Part shown: positions 35,563 through 44,784 of the stretch, piece after piece
How the letters are laid out: every line of letters begins with the position of its first letter
Position numbering within the stretch: the stretch's first letter is position 1
From: Closterium sp. Naga37s-1
Taxonomy: Eukaryota > Streptophyta > Zygnematophyceae > Desmidiales > Closteriaceae
Length of the DNA stretch: 64,000 bases
NCBI GenBank assembly: GCA_947471745.1
Contig: CANJKZ010000010.1
Span: 9,173,501-9,237,500, forward strand
Direction of reading: 5' to 3'
The notes under the pieces: model-generated
Databases searched by the model: none
Seen by the model: the letters and a program-made list of their open reading frames with translations, nothing else
Told to the model about the DNA's origin: nothing
Translations under genes and position numbers: made by a program

Positions 35563-36460
35563 CTAGTGTCTGAGTGAGTGAGGGAGTTGGTGATGAGTGA
35601 GTGAGTAAGGAGGGACAGGCGGGTAGGTTGGTAAGGTGTGATTAAAGCACTTCAGCCATGGGTGTGCACTACATGCCACTGACTTCTGAGGAGAAGCAAC
35701 TGGGGAGGGTGGGAGGGATATGAGTGAGTGTGGTTGTGTGAGTGTACGAGTACATAAATGAATGAGGGGCAGGCAGTAGCATGGTAGAGAGTGGATGAAG
35801 CACATTACCATAGCTCTGTATGTGCACTACGTGCCACGACTGCCAAGGAGGAGCAGCTGGGATTGACTGTAATTGGTGGATTGTGGTATGCGATGTTTGT
35901 GTGATGCACAAGCACAGACACATCATGTTCAGCCATGAATGTATGTGAAGCAGAATCGTTGGAGGGGGGTGAGAGCTTCAGAGTGTACGAGTGCATGTTT
36001 GTCAAGGACAGGGAGTGGGTCATAAAGTGTAAATATGGAGGGGCCCGTTGTGTAACTGTTGTGTACAATATGTTTGAATGATGACTGAGCGAGGAAGTGT
36101 GTGTGCGAGTAGGGGGGGATGTGTGTGCCTCTGTCTCTAGCTGAGTTAGAGGCTGCTGATAGGTGATGGGGTGGAGGAGAAGCACAGGCGTTTCTAGCTA
36201 GGGTTGGTTCGGTTCAGATGCAGCATGAAACGATGTACCGTACCATGAAACATGGGCACAAGCATGTTACCGTACGTGCAGTAAAACTCCGTTCAGCATG
36301 TTCCTGCATATACTTGTCCGCATTGCAGTATGAAGAGTGACACAGCACTAGACGTACTGTAACACTGCATCACCATTTCAAGTGTTGTCTTGTAGTAAGT
36401 TGCTAAAGTTGATGCATATACAGTACTGGTTTAGCTAGTCACTACCACTACTATCAGGTG
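35563..36460. other. PIMT 3' flank with two degenerate last-exon copies
   Basis: Segments at about 35654-35712 and 35812-35872 resemble the final coding bases of PIMT (GTGCACTACGTGCCA...AAGGAGnAGCA). They lie beyond the stop codon and are presumed untranslated. The rest of the gap to the minus-strand gene at 36461 shows no gene. Confidence 0.7.
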
Positions 36461-37507
36461 CTACAGATGATTTAGGTGGAACTCTATTGTGCTAGCACTA
36501 AAAGTTCTTACATCACCCTTCCCTGCTACCACCGTAGGAGCTCTTGACTGTTGCTCTGAAGCCTTCTCAATCTCAATTTGCCTCTGCTGTCTCTGCTTGA
36601 TTCTTGTCTCTGTCGCCCACTCAAACACGGACTGCCTTGATTTGAAGCTCCCTCCTGCTCTCGTTGTTCCGGGCGCTCCTGCGCTTCCTCCTGCGTTTGG
36701 CATCCTCCGTTTTGGCATTGCTGCTGATTCAGACACTCGTCTCTCAAGACACCGAGGCTGCTCGGCCAGCTTCGGTAGTGGTGCCGAGCCTCCAGCAGAG
36801 GTCAGGGTCTTGCTCTCTGCAAATTTAAGAAATTCAAAACGATCCAACTGGCTCTGACCACCACGGTGGTTGGAGGATGTTGCTGAATGGACTACACCGA
36901 CATCACAATATACGGATGTCCAGTCTGCTGATCCTGTAACGGGGCTGACTAAAACGGGACCACTCCCAAAAATTCCGCTGCTGATGTCGCAACTTCGGGA
37001 ATTAATCCGGCTGTTTCGTCGCCAATTCGCCGTATCCACGTCAGCAGAAACTCCAGGAGCTCCATTTTCGCAATAACTCGTAGCGGAAGCGGTTGTTGCG
37101 GTGAGGGAAGCGCTTCGCATGCGGCCACTGGGACACGCGGTCGGCTTCGATGGCGGATGCTCGGAGATATTAATTTTCAAAGAGGAAACGCCAGGGTGAT
37201 TTGCCGTTGCTGGACGAGTACTTGATTTGGAGCCGTCCAGGGGACTTGTCGGAGAGCAATTGGTCGGCGAGTACGCGACGCTGTCGCACTGGTGTCGCCC
37301 AGAGACGCCAGAACCATGGCGCACGCGGTCGCGGTTGAACCAGGTAGCCTGGAAGGCCCCGTTCGATGAACAAATCTCGTGGGGCAATTCGCCTCGCGAG
37401 GGCTCAATTGGCCCGTCAGGATGGCAGCAGCCCTTCAATTTGTCGCAGGGATTGCAAAGAAAAGCGGAAGAATTCAGCATTTCGGCGTGTATTGTTGGCT
37501 CGGACAT
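36461..37507 (-). CDS. Unknown single-exon protein, 348 aa
   Basis: One open frame from ATG at 37507 (MSEPTIHAEMLN) to a stop at 36461. The frame stays open upstream of this ATG but without another ATG, so this start is chosen. The product is Ser/Thr/Gly-rich and mostly low complexity, with no signal peptide or membrane segment. It has a Cys-containing N-terminal patch (CNPCDKLKGCC) and a charged C-terminal helix (VFEWATETRIKQRQQRQIEIEKA). I do not recognise a family. Support comes from the long frame, GC-rich codons and a head-to-head position with the CoA synthase gene. An undetected intron is possible. Confidence 0.5.
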   Translation of the reverse strand: MSEPTIHAEMLNSSAFLCNPCDKLKGCCHPDGPIEPSRGELPHEICSSNGAFQATWFNRDRVRHGSGVSGRHQCDSVAYSPTNCSPTSPLDGSKSSTRPATANHPGVSSLKINISEHPPSKPTACPSGRMRSASLTATTASATSYCENGAPGVSADVDTANWRRNSRINSRSCDISSGIFGSGPVLVSPVTGSADWTSVYCDVGVVHSATSSNHRGGQSQLDRFEFLKFAESKTLTSAGGSAPLPKLAEQPRCLERRVSESAAMPKRRMPNAGGSAGAPGTTRAGGSFKSRQSVFEWATETRIKQRQQRQIEIEKASEQQSRAPTVVAGKGDVRTFSASTIEFHLNHL

Positions 37508-38971
37508 GGCGGCTGTGATTTTTGAAAGAAACAACGTCACGTAGTTCAAGACTTTGATATTAGGAAGGACGCAGTCGTAACGGACGGCGAAACGTGAATT
37601 AGTCTTCAAGAAAACTTAGGCCCTCGCTGATTCAAGTAGCATGTGATAACAAATTTCTAACTGAAGCTTTCCAAAATTGAGATGCGTGAAGTGGAGAGGA
37701 GAAACGCAAAACAGCTCGAGGGGTGGGCAGCAAATGACGAGGGCCTATCTGGAAAATGCTGGTCAGATCTGAATGTGTACATAAATATGATTCAGGAAAA
37801 CAAATGCGTTCGGAAGGGTGTCGCGTTCCCAGGCGGGTGTCAGTCCAACAAAATTCGTAACAACGCAGGGTTGACTTCGATGTGAGAGCGCGCCCTACGC
37901 CACAACTTCCAAAATACGCCAGTGCCGAAATGGCGTAGGCGTGACAGGGAAGAAACAGTTGGGAAGGGTGGGGTGGGAGGGGAGGGAGGGAGGAAGTCGA
38001 GGGCATTTTACAGCTGTGCAGCACATTTTCAGCACGCGGCTCAATCCACCAATCTCTTGCGGTTCCGTTCCGTGGCTGGAGAATACCCAATTGCTGCCAG
38101 CTGGAAATATTTAAAGCGATGCGGTTTTGAGGCCACGGGTGACTTTCTGGTGTCCACATACGGATTTTGGGGAGCTCCTGCAATCTCACGTAAGTGACCA
38201 GATGAACCACATTAATAATAATAAAAAATGACAGTGGCGCTACAGTCTGGTTGTACATTGTTGGTTTCTCTAGTATGTCGTGGAATTTCGCTTTGAATTA
38301 AACAACATTTGTACAGTGTATCAGCCAAGACAAAAAATTTGCCCGATAATGTTACTGTGCTGCACACGTTTCCAGCATTTTGCCAGCATTCTGGGATGGT
38401 TTGTTTTGTCAACTTGGGTTCCTGAGAAGATGCTCTACAGTATTGAAGGATGCGTTGCGGTCCGTCTAGACCGTGTTCTTGCAACAGTGCATATACAAAA
38501 CCGCAAACCTCCAAATATTATTCGCTTTTCCAGAATGTACGCGATGAAATATGATTTCCCTCTTTCCTAATTTGCTGATATGTTCTGAAAGGTGGCGTCA
38601 GCTCTACAAGCATTCCGTGGAGTCCGTGTCGTTTTCAACCGTGAGATTGGTTGGAACTTGTTTGTTGTGTTCACGAAAATGGGAATAGTTTCTGTGGTGC
38701 GAAAGGATTGTGCTGCTGTACACCGCACAAACCTCCCGATTTTAAAAAATCAGCTGTAGCTCCAGTTTTCCATTTTGTGCTGGATTGAAGGATACTTTAT
38801 AGAGACTGTATGCTCGACCATACTGCTTTTCACTAAAAGCGAGACTGAATTGTAGTGAGGATTTCAGTTCTTGCCTGGCGATGAAGGTAGAAAGCCTAGA
38901 GGACACCCAAGGCAGAAACTTAGAAGAGGGTGAACACGGGAAACCTCTAGAGTTGTGTGTGCGGTGCGTGT
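37508..38971. promoter_or_regulatory. Divergent upstream region before the CoA synthase gene
   Basis: About 1.46 kb between the two divergent start codons, AT-rich from about 38200 to 38850. I see no gene or RNA. It presumably contains both promoters and 5' UTRs. Confidence 0.4.
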
Positions 38972-41900
38972 ATGGCGGGAGTGCTGTTTTCTGCGCAGCG
39001 ACCGCCGATATCGCTGGCATTCATTCCAGTTGCAAACAGTATTTCGCGGAATGCTCGGGGAGGAGCGGAGGCGAGACGCGGAGTAGCTCCTGGTTCGCTC
39101 AACAGTCGCAGCCTCCCGTTCCTGCAAAGTAAAACCTCGGGAATACCGAGTCTGGTAACTTTACGTTCGGCGAAACCTCTACGCGAAGAGTTATCGACGG
39201 ATTTAGGCGATTTCGCTTCGGAAACCGAGATTCGCTGCGGATCGAACGCTCTCGCTGGCAGCGGCATCGCAGACGCGGAGGGTGCGAATGATCCGGTACA
39301 AACGAACTCGATAGTAAATTTAGAAAGTGCACCAGCTTTAAGTGCTCTTCAAGGAACCGAACAGGGGAACGCTGCGTCAGGGGAAATGGAGCCAGCGACC
39401 CGCTTTGATCCGTCGTCCAATGAGCTGCTGCCACGTGGCAGGTTCCGCGGGGTGGTTGTAGCGGGGACGTTCGATCGCTTCCACGACGGGCATCGCACGC
39501 TGCTGCGCGCGGCTGTAGCGATGGTGGCGGCGACACCAGACAAGGGGGGGGAAGATACCATCACCAGCAGCAGCGGCGGTGGCGGTAGCAGCAGCTGCAT
39601 TGTTGTAGGGATTGCGGATGGACCTCTTTTGAGCAAGAAGTATCTCAGTGAGGTGCGGTGATGCACAGCAGTGAGGGTTGAGGTGCGGTGAAGCATGGCA
39701 GTGAGGTGTGAGGTGCGGTGAAGCATGGCAGTGAGGTGTGAGGTGCGGTGAATCAACCCCCCTCTCCTTCCCCAACTTCCTTCCATCTTCCCTCTCCCTC
39801 CACTTTCACATCTCCCTTCTCCTCATTCCCATCCCCTCATCCCCATTACCCCCTTCCCCATTCCCCGAATACCCATTCCCCTCATCCCCGTTTCCAAAAT
39901 CCCCGTTTCCCGAATCCAAGTTCCCCGAATTGAATCCCGGTTCCCCAAATCGAATTCCCGTTCCCCGAATCCCCGTTTCTCGAATCCCCGTTCCCCAAAT
40001 CGAATCCCGGTTCCCCGAATCAAATCCCCGTCCCCTGAATCGAATCCCCGTTCCCCGAATCCCCGTTCCCCCATCGAATCCCGGTTCTTCGAATCGAATC
40101 CCCGTTCCCGAATACCGTTCCCCTCATCCCTGTTCCCCTCATCTCCGTTCCCCTCATCTCCGTTCCCCTCATCCCCGTTCCCCTCATCCCCGTTCCCCTC
40201 ATCCCCATCCCCTCATCCCCGTTCCCCTCATCCCCGTTCCCCTCATCCCCGTTCCCCTCAGATGATCCAGCCCTACAACGAGCGCAAGGAAGCTGCCGAG
40301 AAGTTTCTGCAGCAGGAGCTACAGCGACAGGGCAAGGCTCCCGGCTTGGTTCGGCTTGATTTTGCGCCAATCCAAGATCCCGTACCTGAGCGGGGAGGTT
40401 CGGATCCGAGCCTGGACTGCATTGTGGTTAGCGAGGAGACAGTGGGAGGCGCCGCGGCTATCAACAGGATAAGAGCGGCCAATCAGATTACTCCGTTACA
40501 CGTAAGTGCGGCTTCATTTCTGCTCCTAGCTTTCCCAGCCCAATGATTGTAATATCCGTTTTTCGGTGCGCCTCAAATTCAACCCAACCGTGTGCACGGC
40601 CATGCCCATACACCAGGTAGTGGTGCTGGCCGTGTCAACAGTGCCAGCCCCTGTTTTAGAGGTACCATAAGAAAAACCGACCCTCCTTTGTGCGTGCACT
40701 GCACATGCCCGCGCCCACACACCAGGTAGTGGTGGCATCAACAGTACCAGCACCGCCAACCGCTGCTCTGCTTTGAGGCGCATAAAAAATAGACCCCTGT
40801 GTGTTGGTTGGTATCCCTATCCACACACCAGGTAGTGGTGGCATCAACAGTACCAGCACCGCCAACCGCTGCTCTGCTTTGAGGCGCATAAAAAATAGAC
40901 CCCTGTGTGTTGGTTGGTATCCCTATCCACACACCAGGTAGTGGTGGCATCAACAGTACCAGCGCCATCAACCGCTGCTCTTCCACTCGCTCCCGCCACC
41001 ACCTCTACAGCGGCTGACATCAGCAAGCTAAGCTCCTCCCTGCTCAGGGAGCAATGTCTCGGAACTTTCCTGCCTCTGCCAAGGCGAGTCGTCCGCACGT
41101 TTCACCGGTGTTTTTTCGTCTCTAACCTTTCAGTGTTTCCCACACTCCACCCAGACGCTGTTCCTTGCTTGCTTGTTCTCTTGCGCGCTTGCTTTCCTTC
41201 CCCTGGCCTGGCATGTGACTGCCGTTGATTTTTTCTCAACACACTCTTCTCTTCTATGCATCCCCCTATTCCTCTTCCCCTATTCCCTCCCCCCCCTTCC
41301 CTTTGTTTCCTCGCACCATCTCGCCACACCAGCAAGCAGAAGAGGCAGCAGCAGAGGCAGAGGTGGCAGCACAAGGGGCGGCTGCAGGCGGGGCCGTACC
41401 TGGTGGGGCTCACAGGAGGAATTGCCTCTGGCAAATCCACTGTTGCTCGCTTGCTCTGCTCCCTCGCCTCCTCCTCCTCCTCCTCCTCTGCTCCTACTGC
41501 TGCTGCTGCTTCTCCCTCTGCTGCTGCCACTGTCTCTGCAGCTGTTCCAATTGAGCCAGAAGGAAGCAGGGAAGCAGCCAGGGAGGGGTGGCACTCAGAG
41601 GAAAGGGAGGCAGGGCAAGGGCGGCATTCAGAAGAGGGGGGAGCAGGGCAGGGGAGGCAGTGGAGGGTGGGGGCGGTGGACTGTGACCGGCTCGCCCATC
41701 GAGCGTATGAGCCCGGCACACCTGCGTACCGCCGCATTGTGGAGCTCTTTGGGGCCTCTGTGGTGCGCGCTGCAGGTGGGTATGTGTGGGTATGTGACTT
41801 TGCAAGATGGAGATCTCCTTGTTGCTCCACTCATTCCCTGCTATTCCCATTGGCCTCAGTGCTTGCCTTCTAATCCTTATCTCTCTGGTTTTCTTTCCTT

Positions 41901-44194
41901 CGCTTCATCACCCCAACACCTTTTTCTTTTGGTTTCTCGGGTGCGTCTTTCAGATGGGCAGATTGACCGGGCGGCACTGGGAGCTCAAGTGTTTTCCTGC
42001 CCGGAAAAAATGGCTGCCCTGACGGGGGTGGTGTGGCCAATGGTGCGACAGATAGTGGAGGAGGAGAGGGAGGCTGCAGGTGCAGGCGGATGGGAGGTGA
42101 CTTTTGAGTCGCCTGAGAAGGCGACCAATTGTGAAAAGGCGCCTACTTCGTCTGAGTTCACAGGAGGAGCGTCCACTTTTTCTGAGTGCACTGAAAAGGC
42201 ATCTGCCTCTGAGACATGTAGAAATTCGTTTACTATTCGCCCTATAGCTCCTCCTGCGGCTGTGCTTATAGTGGAGGCTGCCATGATGGTCGAAGCAGGC
42301 TCGGACCAAACTGTAGACGAGGTCTGGGTGGTGTTTGTCCCCGAGGCTGAGGCGAAGGCTCGGTTGATGGCACGGAATGGGGTGACTGAAGAGGAGGCGG
42401 GGAAGAGGATTGCTGCGCAGGTTGGTTTGGTGGATGGTGTAGGTAGACTGGTGGATGGGTGTTTGAAGCCTTGTTCTCATGCATGTGCGGAGGGGGAATG
42501 GGTGCTGGGATGTGTGTGTGGGGATGTGTGTACTTGTGTGCATCGATTCGTCTCTGCTTCCTTTCCCCCTGCCACAGCATTTCCTTTCTGTCTGCCATCC
42601 TCCCCCTCTTCCCCTTTACCTCTTCTCTTCTTACCCCTGTCGCTTTCTTTCCCTTCTTCCTTTATCCTCTTTATTAACAGCTTTGTTCCTGAATCTCTCC
42701 TTTTCCCTTCCTCAACCTCTTCTCTTGACCTTCACTCTCCACTCACACCATCCACCACCCAGATGACGTCATCTGCCAGGCTGGCACACGCTGACGTGGC
42801 CATCTACAACGGCGCCAGCGAGGACGCCACACGGCACCAGCTGGAGCGGGCGTGGAGTGAGGTGGCAACGCAGCGGGCAGGACCGTGTTTGGAGCAATGG
42901 AATGAAAACTTCAATAGGCTTCAGGAGCAATGGAGCATTTCCTCTGGGAACCCACACTCTATGGCTGCTCATATGCAGCCTCATTTCCTGGAAGCTGCAC
43001 GGTCAGTGTGGACCCGTTGGGCGGCGCTGATGTGGCGTCTGGATGTGGATGCTGACGTGGCAGAGAGATGGTTCCTGAAGCTGGTGTTGGTGGAAGAAGG
43101 GGTGAGGGGGGAGAAGGAAGGGGAGAAGGCGGGGGAGGAGGGCGGGCAGCAGGTTGGAGTGGCAGGGGGGTGGGTGGCAGCTGTGATCGTCTGCTTCCAA
43201 CACCTCCGCAGGTGTGCCTTTGTTCCTTGTGTGTGCTGCAGGCCAGAATGCTGCTCTGTCTACCGGTTGAAGGTGCAGCAGGTTGGGGTGGTGAGGGGGT
43301 GAGTGGCAGGGGGTTGAGTGGCAGGGGGTTGAGTGGCAGGGGGTTGAGTGGCAGGGGGGTGGGTGGGTGGGTGGGTAGCAGCTGTGGTCCACCGCAGGTG
43401 CGCCATTGGCCCATTGCATGTGTTGATTGCTGCTTTCTTGCTTTAATATCTCAGCTTCTTGTCCGTAAATTGTGTCCCTGAAGGATTGAAAAAGCATGTG
43501 CGTAGTGCACTGCTGCATCCATGTGTGCCGCGAGACATTTTGTGTGTGGATGGGAAGGGGGGTGGGGGCTGGGGAAGTGAATGACAGTCACACACGTCGC
43601 TGTGTCTCTGTGTGTTTATGTGACTCGTCGTCTTGCTGTGTGCAATTAGCCAAATCAATCGCGTCGACCGCCCCAACGCTCTCAAGCTCGCACTCTTCTT
43701 CGCCCTCCATGCCGCCTCCCTCTCCGCCCCCACCTCCCCACCTCTCCCTCCGTCCACCACTCAACCACCCACCACCGATGACCCACCATCTGCCTTCCCA
43801 TCTTTCACACCCGAGCTTTTTAATGCTGCCGGAGTGCTAGCTGCTGCAAGGGAGGCACTGCAACGCTTTGCTGTGGATGCTGACCATTCTCAAGAGTGTC
43901 TGGTGAGTGGTGCGGGCGGGGTTTAGTGTGGGGGTGGCTGGGTGCGTTCGCTGTAGTGAGTTGGTATTGTGTTACATTATGTGGCGCTGAGAGAGAGTCT
44001 GTAACCGGCATCGCTGATTACTTATTATTGGTTTATGCTCACGCTTTTCCTACTGTGAATGCGAATCGCTTTTGCAGGATCAAACATTGGATTTATTTAA
44101 GCCACGGTGTGATGGTGCTGAAGACGGTTCCACCGATAGAAACGTGTTTTGGGATGTAATTGTGAAAGGGTGTATTATATCTGCTCACAAGTGA
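38972..44194 (+). CDS. COASY: Bifunctional CoA synthase: phosphopantetheine adenylyltransferase fused to dephospho-CoA kinase, 8 exons, about 861 aa
   Basis: Exons 38972-39652, 40262-40501, 40938-41083, 41333-41775, 41954-42420, 42763-43001, 43650-43902, 44078-44194; the phases give 862 codons including stop. It catalyses the last two steps of CoA synthesis. The PPAT half has GTFDRFHDGH (residues 165-174), a nucleotidyltransferase HxGH-type site, and VVSEETVGGAAAINRIR. The linker KLSSSLLREQ leads straight into the kinase half, with P-loop GGIASGKS (384-391), VDCDRLAHRAYEPGTPAY, DGQIDRAALGAQVF and ADVAIYNGASEDATRHQLE. The N-terminal ~150 residues may hold a targeting peptide. The kinase half has an in-frame insert near 42102 containing a degenerate palindrome (FESPEK). 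Intron 3 needs a GC donor (AAG then GCGAGT). The C-terminal ~120 residues (INRVDRPNALKLALFF...) match no domain I know, and the exon 6 end is the least certain junction. Confidence 0.85.
39645..39755 (+). repeat. 30-bp tandem repeat of the exon 1 donor region
   Basis: The exon 1 end and donor of the CoA synthase gene (GTGAGGTGCGGTGA) are repeated four times in 30-bp steps. Several usable GT sites result. Confidence 0.85.
39840..40258. repeat. Degenerate CCCGTTCCC(C)GAAT / CCCGTTCCCCTCAT repeats
   Basis: Irregular 12-15-bp units fill most of intron 1 of the CoA synthase gene and make a long pyrimidine-rich tract up to the acceptor at 40261. Confidence 0.85.
40559..40933 (+). repeat. Three decoy copies of CoA synthase exon 3 start, with palindrome remnants
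   Basis: ACACCAG plus GTAGTGGTG... occurs near 40616, 40722 and 40828 before the functional acceptor at 40937. The 106-bp units 40722-40827 and 40828-40933 are identical and each contains CTTTGAGGCGCATAAAAA, a decayed GCGC-centred palindrome. Another remnant (TTTCGGTGCGCCTCAAAT) is at 40561-40578. Confidence 0.9.
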
Positions 44195-44784
44195 AGTCCC
44201 ATGGAATGTACGTTCCTCGTGGAGGAGCTACAAACGGGGATCTGTTTCATGAAAAATGTGACAGATTTGCAACTGTGATGGGGGAGAAATGTGCCGCGAT
44301 TTTTCCGCTTCTCGTCCCATCATGGGTACTCCGCCTCTTGCGCTACATTCGACGCGCACCTCTTCACTTACCCTTCATCCTCGCCTTAGTCATCCCTCGC
44401 TGTGTGACTATCCGTACCGAGTCGTCTGTATCGTGCGTGGATTCAATTACCCACCGCGCTTCACGCACTTGATTGAGAGAAGCGCGCATCACCAACAGTT
44501 CACTGCTTGCAAGCGTGGCGCCTCCACAAGCGCCCCCGCTTATCCCGGTGATCGCGCTTATCGCGATCATCCCGCCCGTTCAGTCGCCTCATGTTTCGTC
44601 TTAGGGAGGTCGGAAAGGCGAGACCTCGGGAGCGGGAGCAGTTTCCCCCACTTTCTCCGCCTCGGCCTCGGGATTGCGGTCTTTCTCCGGAGTAGTTTCC
44701 GCCTCGTCCTTGCCCGCTGCAATTTCTCCTTCCGATTCGGGATTGCCACGTCCTTTCCCCGCGTCGCCCCCATCTGCCTCCAGA
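44195..44784. other. Intergenic region upstream of the epimerase-like gene
   Basis: About 590 bp between two plus-strand genes. The frame of the next gene stays open upstream of its first ATG back to about 44605 but without an ATG, so the 5' UTR probably lies here. No other feature seen. Confidence 0.35.

Noticed and set aside
38280-38570. Small plus-strand ORF upstream of the CoA synthase gene
   Set aside because: No coding bias or recognisable motif, and no clear 3' splice context.
41173-43302. A single 709-aa plus-strand ORF across CoA synthase
   Set aside because: It reads through introns, starts at a non-ATG codon and loses the P-loop frame; the spliced model explains the domains.
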